NCBI GenBank assembly: GCA_017694515.1
Contig: JADIMV010000130.1
Span: forward strand, 1-32,952
Length of the DNA: 32,952 nucleotides
Reading direction: 5' to 3'
From: Candidatus Aphodosoma intestinipullorum
GTDB lineage: Bacteria; Bacteroidota; Bacteroidia; Bacteroidales; Paludibacteraceae
Every line of letters begins with the position of its first letter. The first letter of the stretch is position 1. Below the pieces are notes generated by a model. That model did no database searches and was not told where the DNA came from. It saw nothing but the letters and a program-made list of their open reading frames with translations. A program made the position numbers and the translations under genes. Positions 17,979 through 28,426 of this stretch are shown here, piece after piece.

Positions 17979-18029
17979 TTTACTTATATCTTTTTATTGT
18001 TCCACATTTCATTCCCCAAAATGAGTGTG

Positions 18030-18037
18030 CAAAGGTA
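18030..18037 (-). promoter_or_regulatory. Putative -7 element (TACCTTTG) for rpmB-rpmG-DUF4295
   Basis: caaaggta on + strand, ~52 bp upstream of rpmB. Confidence 0.55.
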
Positions 18038-18114
18038 CGACTTTTTATCCACATACACAAGGGGCTGCAAATTTATTTTTATCGCAGCAAGGGTTTTGTC
18101 CGCTTATTGAGCGG

Positions 18115-18681
18115 TCAAACAGATGCGGTTTCGGACTTATCTGTATCAGGTACATCCAAAGACGGCAAATCTATATCCGGCAATGAAATCTCCGGCAGCT
18201 CAAAATCAGCGAACGGCAGTACTTTCGACAGTATTCCAGATATCGGATTGAACAGTACCGACCGCTTGGAGGCATCTCCGTCAATATTACAGAATGTCAT
18301 TATATTCAGTACCACACTTATAATCAATGCCATTTTCAACGTTCCGAAACAACATCCGAGCAGACGGTTGACCCAACCCAACGAAGCGTAACGGAGTACC
18401 TTGGTTATCAGGTGAGCCGCAAGGTTCACAAGCCCGGCCACAACAACAAACACAAGCACATAAGCCACTACGAGTGACACTGACGCATCCCATGAAAACG
18501 TTCTGACAATGGATGCGGCCACTGTCTCCGCAAACATCTTCGCGGCGTAAATACCTACAAGCAAGGCAGCTATCGATGCAAGTTCCTTGATAATCCCGTG
18601 ACGCAACCCTTGAATAAATCCGTAGGCCAAAACACAGGCTATCACGATATCAAGTATATTCCAAGTCCACTTCAGATCCAT
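18115..18681 (-). CDS. cvpA: CvpA family membrane protein
   Basis: NILDIVIACVLAYGFIQGLRHGIIKELASIAALLVGIYAAKMFA...VNRLLGCCFGTLKMALIISVVLNI. Confidence 0.88.
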   Translation of the reverse strand: MDLKWTWNILDIVIACVLAYGFIQGLRHGIIKELASIAALLVGIYAAKMFAETVAASIVRTFSWDASVSLVVAYVLVFVVVAGLVNLAAHLITKVLRYASLGWVNRLLGCCFGTLKMALIISVVLNIMTFCNIDGDASKRSVLFNPISGILSKVLPFADFELPEISLPDIDLPSLDVPDTDKSETASV

Positions 18682-18697
18682 ATCTACATATACCGAT

Positions 18698-18744
18698 ACA
18701 GGTCTGGCACGATGCGCCGCATGGGCAACATGCGCCAGACCTGT
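18698..18744. other. Strong hairpin with 11-bp perfect arms in the infB-cvpA gap
   Basis: acaggtctggc...gccagacctgt enclosing an inner gcatg/catgc repeat; no T-run on either side. Confidence 0.7.
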
Positions 18745-19106
18745 AATTTAACGTCAGTTCGATATAACACTCACGCCTGCATTCAGGCATTTTTTATACC
18801 CATTCTCGCGATGTTCAACACACACCTCTTTCCCCAATCACCATCCCCATTGTGTCCGCACCCCATCTGTAACCTCTTGTAATACAATGCATCCCGTTAT
18901 TACCTACTTAGCTCTCAGCTACCCTCTCCTTATCCTCTCCTTAGCGATTCGACATTCTTGCATCAAATCTGTACAAAAACGTTCAAATCGTAAACCTCAT
19001 CGTCACACTGCACATTATACCCATCCGCCGAATCATGCGCTCATACAAGGAAAGCCGTGGGCTTATATCAGGCTCACATTAATTTCTGATTATACAAAAG
19101 ATACAG

Positions 19107-22082
19107 TTAAAGCGTCTTCTTCACCTCGACCTCCTCGAATGCCTCAATGACATCGCCGATGCGTATATCGTTGTAATTGGCGATGTTAAGTCCACACTCA
19201 TATCCAGAATTAACCTCTTTAACATCATCCTTCATACGTTTAAGCGATGCGAGTTCGCCAGTGTAAATCACTATGCCATCGCGGATGAGGCGTATCTTGC
19301 TTGTACGCTTAACCTTACCCTCCTTGACCATACATCCTGCGATAGTACCGACCTTGGCAATCTTGAATGTCTCACGGATTTCAAGCGTACCGACCACTTC
19401 TTCTTTGATTTCCGGAGCAAGCATCCCCTCCATTGCGGCTTTCAACTCCTCTATTGCGTCATATATTATCGAATAGAGTCGTATATCGATCTCCTCTTTT
19501 TCTGCGAGCTTACGCGCTCCAAGTGACGGACGCACTTGGAAACCAACGATAATGGCATTCGATGCCGCAGCAAGCATCACATCCGACTCTGAAATCTGTC
19601 CAACGGCCTTGTGGATGACATTGACTTGTATCTCCTCCGTCGAGAGTTTCAGGAGCGAATCAGAAAGTGCCTCGATTGAGCCGTCCACATCGCCTTTCAC
19701 GATGACATTAAGTTCTTGGAAATTACCGAGTGCTATACGACGTCCTATCTCATCCAGTGTCAGGTGCTTGGATGTGCGCAAGCTCTGCTCGCGCGCCAGC
19801 TGCTCACGCTTGTTCGCCAATTCGCGCGCCTCATGCTCCTCATCGAAGATATTGAAATTATCGCCCGCTTGAGGTGCACCATTAAGGCCAAGCACGAGAA
19901 CCGGCTCTGACGGTCCGGCCTGCTTGATACGCTGGTTACGCTCATTGAACATGGCCTTTATCTTGCCATATGATGTACCGGCCAACATTACATCACCCAC
20001 TTTCAGCGTTCCGTTGTTCACAAGAACTGTGGCCACATAGCCACGTCCTTTATCGAGGGACGACTCTATGACAGATCCCGCCGCCTTTCTGTTGGGATTA
20101 GCTTTAAGGTCAAGCAGCTCAGCCTCTAACAGAACCTTTTCGAGAAGTTCCGGCACACCAATACCTTTCTTTGCCGAAATCTCCTGGGACTGGTATTTAC
20201 CTCCCCAGTCCTCCACAAGATAATTCATGTTGGCCAACTCCTCCTTTATCTTCTCAGGATTAGCGTTCGGCTTATCTATCTTATTGATTGCAAATACAAT
20301 CGGGACTCCTGCGGCCGATGCATGGTTTATAGCCTCCACTGTCTGCGGCATCACGTTATCATCCGATGCGACTATAATTATAGCAATGTCAGTCACCCTT
20401 GCACCGCGCGCGCGCATAGCAGTGAACGCCTCATGACCAGGGGTATCGAGAAAAGTTATATGCCGCCCGTCATCAAGCGTCACATTGTACGCGCCGATAT
20501 GCTGCGTGATGCCACCTGCCTCTCCTGCTATGACATTCGATTTCCGGATATAGTCAAGCAATGATGTCTTACCATGGTCGACATGACCCATGACCGTGAC
20601 AATTGGCGGCCGCGGCACGAGATCCTCCTCCTTGTCCTCCTCTTCATGTATTGCATTGACCACTTCCGCGCTGACAAATTCTGTCTTGAAACCGAACTCA
20701 TCAGCCACTATGTTGATGGTCTCAGCATCGAGGCGCTGGTTTATCGACACGAACAGACCAAGGTTAAAACAGGTCTGGATAATCTGCGTCACAGGCACAT
20801 TCATCATGGCCGCTAACTCATTTGCAGTAACGAACTCCGTGAGTTTCAGCACTGTTGCCTCTGCCCTCTCAGCTGCTACCTCAGCTTGCATACGCTGTTG
20901 GTTAGCCTCCCTCTTCTCTTTTCTATATTTTGCGCCCTTTTTAGCACCCTTATTACCCTCGGTCAGGCGAGCCAATGTTTCTTTAACCTGTCTTGCAACA
21001 TCCTCTTCATTCACTTGAGGGATGTGTATCTGATGCTTCTGATGGCCTTTCTTGCTACTTTGCTTATTGGGTGTATTAAACACCTTGTTCACATCTATCT
21101 TCTCTCCGCCTATACGTTTACGCTTCTTTTTCTGTGCATCGTTAGCATCGGTCTCTGCCTTAGGCTTGCTGTTCTTTGACGCATCAACAACAGTACCTGC
21201 GGTATACACGTTTTTGCCACCGCTCTGCTGTTTGCGCCTTTCCTCCATGGCATTGCGCTCCCTGCGTTTCTCCTCCTTACTCTTTTTGGCTGGACGGGTA
21301 GAATTGTTTATCGCAGACAGATCAATCTTATCTATGACTTTTATGCTCGCTTTGACAGTGCTTTCTATCTTGAATATCTCCTCCTTTTTCTCCTCTGGTT
21401 GCTGTACGGCCTCTTCTTTCTTAGTCTCTTGGACAATCGATAGTGGTTTAGCAACTTCATCAGCACCTTTTCTCTCCGTGTTATTATCTGGCAATTGGAT
21501 TTTTGAAGCCGTAATCTTTTCCGTTTCGGCCACGGGTTTCTTATCCGACTCTGTTGGGACAGCCTTTTCCGCAGACTCTACCCGTGCTGGTTCTATGGCA
21601 GCAGGTTTTGCAGGTGCGTTCACGGTCGCTTTGGTATCAGCTTCGGGTACAACTGACTCAACTGTAGTCTTCTCTGATTTCGGATCAGAATAGCCAGTAA
21701 CTGGTTCAACAGCAGTTGCAGAGCGTTGTTCAGGAACAATCACACGAGGTTCCTCGTTTTTCCGGAGCATTTGCTTGCCATCAGGCTTATTAAGGTCAAC
21801 CACTCCTACCACCTTGATATGAGGCACGTTGCTTACGACCTTTATCTCCTCGACGACAGGTTTCTTTGCCTCAGCTTTAGCTTTCCGCTGCGCAGCCTCC
21901 TCTTGTCGGCGTTTCAGATCCTTATCCGTACCGAACTCGCTAACAAGTGCATTCTCCTGATCTTCCGTAAGTTTAAGGTTGACAGATCCTCCGTCCACCA
22001 CGAAGCCCTTTTTGTTCAGAAACTCCACCGCCGTGTTCAGTCCTATATTCAATTGTTTTATTAACTGTCCTAATCTTGCCAT
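19107..22082 (-). CDS. infB: Translation initiation factor IF-2
   Basis: G1 [52 protein letters not shown]; long charged N-terminus. Start [12 protein letters not shown] at 22082. Confidence 0.97.
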   Translation of the reverse strand: MARLGQLIKQLNIGLNTAVEFLNKKGFVVDGGSVNLKLTEDQENALVSEFGTDKDLKRRQEEAAQRKAKAEAKKPVVEEIKVVSNVPHIKVVGVVDLNKPDGKQMLRKNEEPRVIVPEQRSATAVEPVTGYSDPKSEKTTVESVVPEADTKATVNAPAKPAAIEPARVESAEKAVPTESDKKPVAETEKITASKIQLPDNNTERKGADEVAKPLSIVQETKKEEAVQQPEEKKEEIFKIESTVKASIKVIDKIDLSAINNSTRPAKKSKEEKRRERNAMEERRKQQSGGKNVYTAGTVVDASKNSKPKAETDANDAQKKKRKRIGGEKIDVNKVFNTPNKQSSKKGHQKHQIHIPQVNEEDVARQVKETLARLTEGNKGAKKGAKYRKEKREANQQRMQAEVAAERAEATVLKLTEFVTANELAAMMNVPVTQIIQTCFNLGLFVSINQRLDAETINIVADEFGFKTEFVSAEVVNAIHEEEDKEEDLVPRPPIVTVMGHVDHGKTSLLDYIRKSNVIAGEAGGITQHIGAYNVTLDDGRHITFLDTPGHEAFTAMRARGARVTDIAIIIVASDDNVMPQTVEAINHASAAGVPIVFAINKIDKPNANPEKIKEELANMNYLVEDWGGKYQSQEISAKKGIGVPELLEKVLLEAELLDLKANPNRKAAGSVIESSLDKGRGYVATVLVNNGTLKVGDVMLAGTSYGKIKAMFNERNQRIKQAGPSEPVLVLGLNGAPQAGDNFNIFDEEHEARELANKREQLAREQSLRTSKHLTLDEIGRRIALGNFQELNVIVKGDVDGSIEALSDSLLKLSTEEIQVNVIHKAVGQISESDVMLAAASNAIIVGFQVRPSLGARKLAEKEEIDIRLYSIIYDAIEELKAAMEGMLAPEIKEEVVGTLEIRETFKIAKVGTIAGCMVKEGKVKRTSKIRLIRDGIVIYTGELASLKRMKDDVKEVNSGYECGLNIANYNDIRIGDVIEAFEEVEVKKTL

Positions 22083-22193
22083 ATAATAATATTTTGATCT
22101 GTCTAAACTGTTTTTACCAATAATCGTCCGATCAGTCCCTGCTCGGGACTTCATGACTGGATAACAAGCGCGTCTACAGTGACACTCTTGGCA

Positions 22194-23444
22194 TCACTGT
22201 TCAAACTCCGACTTGAGTATACGGAGTACCTCGTCCACTGTTTCCTCCTCCAGATCCGTACGGCGAATAAGTTCCTCGCGTGGGATATTAAGCACACTCT
22301 TGGCAGTATCGCACCCGATACCTTTGAGCACATCGATAATCCATGAGTCAATCTCATCGTTGAACTCCTCGATGTATATATCTTCTTCATCGATTTCCGC
22401 GTCATTACGGAACACATCGATAGTATATCCCGTGAGCATCGTCGCGAGTTTTATGTTGTTACCATTCTTGCCTATCGCAAGGGAAATATCTTCCGGTTTC
22501 AGGAACACATTGGCTCGCTTGTTCTCATCGTCCATCTCGATGGTTTGAACCTTGGCCGGGTTCAAAGCTCTTGTTATGAGCAGGCTCATATTTGAGGTAT
22601 AGTTCACCACGTCTATGTTCTCATTCTTCAGCTCGCGCACTATGCCGTGTATACGCGCACCTTTCATACCGACACATGCACCCACTGGGTCAATCCTGTC
22701 ATCGAAAGACTCGACTGCCACCTTGGCTCTTTCCCCCGGTATGCGGACAACTTTCTTGATAGTTATCAATCCATCATGTATCTCCGGCACTTCAAGTTCG
22801 AAAAGTCGCTCGAGAAACATCGGTGACGTTCGCGAAAGATATATCTTAGGATTATTATTCTTATTATCTACTTTAAGTACAACAGCGCGAACCGAATCAC
22901 CTTTGCGGTAGAAATCCCTCGGTATCTGCTCCGTCTTCGGCAAGAGCATCTCATTGCCATCATCATCGAGAAGCAACACCTCTTTCTTCCACACCTGATA
23001 GACCTCGCCGGTAACAATCTGACCTACAAGGTCAGCATATTTTGTGTACAGCCCATCCTTCTGTATTTCCAATATCTTTGATGCCAATGTCTGACGGAGA
23101 TTGAGTACTGCGCGGCGGCCGAACGAAAGGAAATTAACCGCATCGACAACCTCTTCTCCCACCTCATAATCAGCATCTATTTTTTTAGCTTCAGAAAGCG
23201 ATATCTGAGTGTTCTCATCCTCCAATTCGTCATCATCGACTACGATGCGCGTTCTCCATATCTCGCAGTCGCCCTTGTCCGGATTGATAATCACATCATA
23301 ATTCTCGTCCGAACCATACATTTTAGCTATTACGCTCCTGAACGACTCCTCCAGAATCGATATCAAAGTCGAGCGGTCAATACTTTTCAGCTCTTTAAAT
23401 TCGGCAAATGTATCGACAAGATTTACGGTCTCTGTTTTAGCCAT
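22194..23444 (-). CDS. nusA: Transcription termination/antitermination factor NusA
   Basis: S1/KH architecture: RDFYRKGDSVRAVVLKVDNK, RIDPVGACVGMKGARIHGIVRELKNENIDVV, SLAIGKNGNNIKLATMLTGYTIDV. Confidence 0.96.
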   Translation of the reverse strand: MAKTETVNLVDTFAEFKELKSIDRSTLISILEESFRSVIAKMYGSDENYDVIINPDKGDCEIWRTRIVVDDDELEDENTQISLSEAKKIDADYEVGEEVVDAVNFLSFGRRAVLNLRQTLASKILEIQKDGLYTKYADLVGQIVTGEVYQVWKKEVLLLDDDGNEMLLPKTEQIPRDFYRKGDSVRAVVLKVDNKNNNPKIYLSRTSPMFLERLFELEVPEIHDGLITIKKVVRIPGERAKVAVESFDDRIDPVGACVGMKGARIHGIVRELKNENIDVVNYTSNMSLLITRALNPAKVQTIEMDDENKRANVFLKPEDISLAIGKNGNNIKLATMLTGYTIDVFRNDAEIDEEDIYIEEFNDEIDSWIIDVLKGIGCDTAKSVLNIPREELIRRTDLEEETVDEVLRILKSEFEQ

Positions 23445-23445
23445 C

Positions 23446-23913
23446 TTATTTACAATTGATTATATATTTCGTTGATTTTATCTCATCATACCTGAATGTG
23501 ACATCCTCCTCATAAAGCTTCTTGCGCTTGTCCCCCTCTTTCCTTATCATGTTTGACTCTGTAACGACAAACGCCTCGTCGCCAACCTCCTTCAGTACTC
23601 CGATATGTTTCTTACCATCCTTGCAGACAACCTCGACATCATTACCGATATTCTTTCTGTATTGCCTCAGCAGTTTCAACGGTGCAGTCAGCCCCGCAGA
23701 GCCTACTTCAAGGCTAAAATCCTCCGCATCACGATCAAGACGCGCCTCAATATATCGGGTTAAATCCGCACAGAAATCTACATCCACCGTACGGTCACTG
23801 TCTATCTCCACAACTATATCATTACACGGAGACACTGAGACACTGACAAGAAAATACTCCGTGTCCTCCAATTTTCCGTTAACTATATCTTCTACAAGTT
23901 CTTTCTGTATCAT
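23446..23913 (-). CDS. rimP: Ribosome maturation factor RimP
   Basis: EDTEYFLVSVSVSPCNDIVVEIDSDRTVDVDFCADLTRYIEARLDRDAEDFSLEVGSAGLTAPLK; upstream of nusA. Confidence 0.93.
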   Translation of the reverse strand: MIQKELVEDIVNGKLEDTEYFLVSVSVSPCNDIVVEIDSDRTVDVDFCADLTRYIEARLDRDAEDFSLEVGSAGLTAPLKLLRQYRKNIGNDVEVVCKDGKKHIGVLKEVGDEAFVVTESNMIRKEGDKRKKLYEEDVTFRYDEIKSTKYIINCK

Positions 23914-23935
23914 AGCATTAGTCTATTTCCTGCAC

Positions 23936-23967
23936 GAAAGAGGGGAGCTGATCGGCTCCCCTCTTTC
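23936..23967. other. 13-bp perfect hairpin between the rimP promoter and the rimP start
   Basis: gaaagaggggagc...gctccccctctttc-type arms (gaaagaggggagc / gctcccctctttc). Confidence 0.75.
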
Positions 23968-23982
23968 CTTCTCTTCCGATGG

Positions 23983-23990
23983 CAAAGTTA
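23983..23990 (-). promoter_or_regulatory. Putative -7 element (TAACTTTG) for rimP-nusA-infB
   Basis: caaagtta on + strand, 70 bp upstream of rimP. Confidence 0.55.
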
Positions 23991-24051
23991 CGACAATTTA
24001 TCATAACAGCCAAATAATCAGACGATAATTTTTTCATTCATGTGCAGAACG

Positions 24052-27000
24052 TCAATTGATGCCGTCAGAAATATTATCTATGTCTGTCACATTTTTACTC
24101 GCGTCAGACATACGCTCATGCTCATCCATTGACGACACAATCAGGTTGTCATATTCACGCAGACCAGTACCAGCGGGGATTTTATGTCCCACTATGACAT
24201 TCTCTTTCATACCTTCGAGATAGTCTACCTTACCATTTATAGCAGCTTCATTAAGTACTTTGGTCGTCTCCTGGAACGATGCCGCCGACATGAAACTACT
24301 TGTCTGCAATGCAGCACGGGTGATACCCTGCAACATCTGTACCGATGTGGCAGGCATGGCATCACGCGCTTCAACGAGACGCAAATCTCTGCGAGTCAGC
24401 GAACTGTTTTCGTCCCTCAACTTCCGTGCCGTGACAATCTGACCTTTCATAAAGTTCTCCGAATCACCGGCATCGACAATGACCTTCTTACCCCACATAC
24501 GGTCATTCTCTTCCAAGAACTCAATCTTGTCAACCACCTGACCTTCAAGGAATCTCGTATCGCCGGCATCCTCGATCTGCACCTTACGCATCATCTGACG
24601 GACAATGACTTCAAAGTGCTTGTCGTTGATTTTAACGCCTTGCAAACGATATACATCCTGAACCTCGTTCACGATATATTCCTGTACAGCAGTAGGCCCT
24701 TTAATGGCCAGTATGTCCGATGGCGTAACCGCACCGTCCGAAAGCGGAGTACCCGCACGCACATAGTCATTCTCCTGCACAAGTATCTGTTTAGAGAGCT
24801 GCACGAGATACTTCTTCTCCTCTCCTGTCTTCGACGTTATGATAATCTCACGGTTACCGCGCTTGATTTTGCCGAACGACACTTCACCGTCAATCTCGGC
24901 CACAACTGCCGGGTTTGAAGGGTTGCGCGCCTCAAACAGCTCAGTGACACGCGGCAAACCGCCGGTGATATCACCCGCCTTGCCTACCGCACGCGGTATC
25001 TTAACAAGGAAATCACCTGTTTTAACAGTAGCTTTCTCATCAAGGACTACGTGAGCTCCAACAGGCAGATTGTACGTGCGGAGCACATTGCCTGCCTTGT
25101 CGATGATGTGAGCAGACGGTACTTTCGTCTTGTCCTTCGACTCAATGATGATTTTTTCGCGCAATCCAGTTGTCTCGTCTGCCTCTACCTTGTAAGTCAC
25201 ATTCTCAATCATTGACTCAAACTCAATCTTACCGTCTACCTCAGAAACAATCACTGCATTGAACGGATCCCATTCGCAGATTTTGTCCCCTTTGTGTACT
25301 TCCGCGCCGTTCTTTATGAACAGTTTAGAACCGTATGGGATATTCTGGGTAGTAAGCACTACATTGTGGTTTGGATCTATAATACGTGCCTCAGCCAAAC
25401 GGCCTACAACTACCTGATACGGGGTATCGGCATCAGCTACATCAACAGTACGCAACTCCTCAATATCAAGTATACCGTCATATTTTGAAGTTATGCTCGA
25501 CTCAGCACCAATGTTCGACGCTACACCACCGACGTGGAATGTACGTAGTGTCAGCTGAGTACCCGGCTCTCCAATGGACTGCGCGGCAATGACACCCACA
25601 GCCTCACCTTTGTTGACAAGACGGCCAGTCGCAAGGTTACGTCCGTAACACTTCGCACAGACACCGTGCTTTGCCTCACAAGTAAGCACTGAGCGTATCT
25701 CCACGCGCTCAATCGGTGACTCCTGAATCTTCTTGGCAGCGGACTCGACAATCTCCTGTCCTGCCTCGACTATGACTTCACCAGTAATCGGGTCAATCAC
25801 ATCATGTACAGATACACGGCCAAGTATGCGCTCGTAGAGCGATGCGACAACCTCCTCATTGTTCTTTATCTCGGTAGCAACAAGTCCTCGCAATGTGCCG
25901 CAGTCCTCCTCGGTGATTATCACATCGTGGCTGACATCGACAAGACGACGGGTCAGATAACCTGCATCGGCAGTTTTCAATGCCGTATCAGCAAGACCTT
26001 TACGCGCACCGTGTGTGGAAATAAAGTACTCCAGCACCGAAAGGCCTTCCTTGAAGTTAGCAAGAATCGGGTTCTCGATAATCTGTCCGCCTTCCGCTCC
26101 TGCCTTCTGCGGTTTGGCCATAAGACCACGCATACCTGACAGCTGACGTATCTGCTCCCGCGAACCACGCGCACCCGAGTCAAGCATCATGAATACAGAA
26201 TTGAAGCCCTGATTGTCATTGGACAGTTTCTTCATCACGACATTGGTCAGCTCACTGTTCACGCGCGTCCATGTATCGATTATCTGATTATAACGCTCGT
26301 TATACGTAATATAGCCCATGTTATAATCATTCATGATGTTCTCCACCTCTTCATAACCCGCATTGACAAGAGCCTCTTTCTCCTCCGGAATTATAACATC
26401 GGCAAGATTGAACGACAGCCCACCACGGAACGCCATATAATAACCAAGGTTCTTGATATCATCAAGGAACTTGGCCGTACGCGCCACGCCACATGTCTCG
26501 ATGACACGGCCGATGATGTTTCTCAAGGACTTCTTGGAAAGCAGCTCATCAATATAACCTACCTCCTCCGGAACATATTTGTTCACTATAACGCGCCCTA
26601 CGGTCGTGTTCTCTATAAGGCGAATCATAGGCTTGCCATCTTTATCGAAGCCATCCTGATGACGTACAGAAATTATGGCGTGGACATCCACCTGATGTTC
26701 GTTGTAGGCAATCTCCACCTCTTCAGGCGAATAAAACTTCAAACCTTCGCCCTTAGCTCCTTTACGTGGTTTGGTGATATAGTAGAGTCCGAGTACCATA
26801 TCCTGCGACGGCACTGTAATCGGAGAGCCGTTCGCAGGGTTAAGGATGTTGTGTGAAGCCAGCATAAGCAACTGGGCTTCAAGTATGGCCTCATTTCCGA
26901 GAGGAAGATGTACGGCCATCTGGTCACCGTCGAAGTCGGCATTGAACGCCGTACAAGCAAGCGGATGCAGCTGTATGGCCTTTCCCTCGATCATCTTAGG

Positions 27001-28362
27001 CTGGAACGCCTGAATACCAAGACGGTGCAACGTCGGGGCACGGTTTAACAATACAGGATGGCCTTTCATCACATGTTCCAATATGTCCCATACCACAGGA
27101 TCTTTCCTGTCTATGAACTTCTTGGCCGATTTCACAGTCTTCACTATACCACGCTCTATAAGCTTGCGGATAATGAATGGCTTATAAAGTTCTGCCGCCA
27201 TGTCCTTAGGCAAACCGCACTCGTGCATTTGCAACTCCGGGCCGACAACGATGACAGAACGCGCTGAATAATCCACTCGCTTACCGAGAAGGTTCTGACG
27301 GAAACGTCCCTGTTTACCTTTGAGGCTGTCAGAAAGCGATTTCAACGGACGATTAGCGTCTGTCTTCATCGCGCTCGACTTTCTCGAGTTGTCTATGAGC
27401 GAATCGACAGCCTCTTGAAGCATACGTTTCTCATTGCGCAGAATGACCTCCGGAGCCTTGATTTCGATAAGCCTTTTCAGACGGTTGTTCCTAATTATCA
27501 CGCGACGGTACAAATCATTCAAATCAGAAGTCGCGAAACGTCCGCCGTCAAGCGGCACAAGAGGGCGCAGTTCGGGCGGAATTACCGGTATGGTCTTCAG
27601 AATCATCCATTCCGGCCGATTCCTGTTCCTCGACGCACGGAATGATTCCACCACGTTGAGTCGCTTCAGAGCCTCCGCCTTGCGCTGTTGTGAAGTATCT
27701 GTATTAGCCTTGTCTCTCAATTCATAAGAGAGTTTGTCAAGGTCGAGTGCACAAAGCATATCATATATAGCCTCAGCCCCCATTTTGGCGATGAACTTAT
27801 TCGGATCGCTATCTTCAAGATACTGGTTACCCTTATACTCTTTATCGATGATGTCCATCAATTCCAGATAGCGGTCTTCCTCTATAAGTTCACCCGCTGC
27901 CACACCCTCAATTCCTTCAAGGACTCCGGGCTGGAGGATTATGTATTTCTCATAATATATGATTGCATCGAGCTTTTTACTCGGCATACCAAGCAGATAG
28001 CCAATCTTGTTAGGCAGCGAACGGAAATACCAGATGTGCGCTACGGGTACCACAAGCTGTATATGTCCCGAACGCTCACGGCGTACTTTCTTTTCTGTTA
28101 CTTCAACACCACAACGGTCGCATACAATACCTTTGTAACGTATGCGCTTATATTTACCGCAGTGACACTCATAGTCCCGTGTCGGGCCGAATATACGCTC
28201 ACAGAACAGTCCGTCGCGCTCCGGCTTGTATGTACGGTAATTTATAGTCTCGGGTTTGAGAACCTCGCCGTATGATGCTTCTAAAATCTCTTCGGGAGAG
28301 GCCAGACCTATCGATATCTTAGTGAAATTGGTCTTTATCTTATTATCTCTTCTAAAAGCCAT
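24052..28362 (-). CDS. rpoC: DNA-directed RNA polymerase subunit beta'
   Basis: [15 protein letters not shown] catalytic motif; zinc-binding [23 protein letters not shown]; 1436 aa intact frame. Confidence 0.99.
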   Translation of the reverse strand: MAFRRDNKIKTNFTKISIGLASPEEILEASYGEVLKPETINYRTYKPERDGLFCERIFGPTRDYECHCGKYKRIRYKGIVCDRCGVEVTEKKVRRERSGHIQLVVPVAHIWYFRSLPNKIGYLLGMPSKKLDAIIYYEKYIILQPGVLEGIEGVAAGELIEEDRYLELMDIIDKEYKGNQYLEDSDPNKFIAKMGAEAIYDMLCALDLDKLSYELRDKANTDTSQQRKAEALKRLNVVESFRASRNRNRPEWMILKTIPVIPPELRPLVPLDGGRFATSDLNDLYRRVIIRNNRLKRLIEIKAPEVILRNEKRMLQEAVDSLIDNSRKSSAMKTDANRPLKSLSDSLKGKQGRFRQNLLGKRVDYSARSVIVVGPELQMHECGLPKDMAAELYKPFIIRKLIERGIVKTVKSAKKFIDRKDPVVWDILEHVMKGHPVLLNRAPTLHRLGIQAFQPKMIEGKAIQLHPLACTAFNADFDGDQMAVHLPLGNEAILEAQLLMLASHNILNPANGSPITVPSQDMVLGLYYITKPRKGAKGEGLKFYSPEEVEIAYNEHQVDVHAIISVRHQDGFDKDGKPMIRLIENTTVGRVIVNKYVPEEVGYIDELLSKKSLRNIIGRVIETCGVARTAKFLDDIKNLGYYMAFRGGLSFNLADVIIPEEKEALVNAGYEEVENIMNDYNMGYITYNERYNQIIDTWTRVNSELTNVVMKKLSNDNQGFNSVFMMLDSGARGSREQIRQLSGMRGLMAKPQKAGAEGGQIIENPILANFKEGLSVLEYFISTHGARKGLADTALKTADAGYLTRRLVDVSHDVIITEEDCGTLRGLVATEIKNNEEVVASLYERILGRVSVHDVIDPITGEVIVEAGQEIVESAAKKIQESPIERVEIRSVLTCEAKHGVCAKCYGRNLATGRLVNKGEAVGVIAAQSIGEPGTQLTLRTFHVGGVASNIGAESSITSKYDGILDIEELRTVDVADADTPYQVVVGRLAEARIIDPNHNVVLTTQNIPYGSKLFIKNGAEVHKGDKICEWDPFNAVIVSEVDGKIEFESMIENVTYKVEADETTGLREKIIIESKDKTKVPSAHIIDKAGNVLRTYNLPVGAHVVLDEKATVKTGDFLVKIPRAVGKAGDITGGLPRVTELFEARNPSNPAVVAEIDGEVSFGKIKRGNREIIITSKTGEEKKYLVQLSKQILVQENDYVRAGTPLSDGAVTPSDILAIKGPTAVQEYIVNEVQDVYRLQGVKINDKHFEVIVRQMMRKVQIEDAGDTRFLEGQVVDKIEFLEENDRMWGKKVIVDAGDSENFMKGQIVTARKLRDENSSLTRRDLRLVEARDAMPATSVQMLQGITRAALQTSSFMSAASFQETTKVLNEAAINGKVDYLEGMKENVIVGHKIPAGTGLREYDNLIVSSMDEHERMSDASKNVTDIDNISDGIN

Positions 28363-28426
28363 ATCTTTCTATTTTTAAGCATATTAAGAAACTTAGTCGG
28401 TAAAACGCAAAATAATGGGAGTACCA

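Noticed and set aside
21052-21693. 213-aa plus-strand ORF opposite the IF-2 N-terminus
   Set aside because: Ser/Leu/Phe-rich peptide caused by the low-complexity charged region of infB on the other strand.
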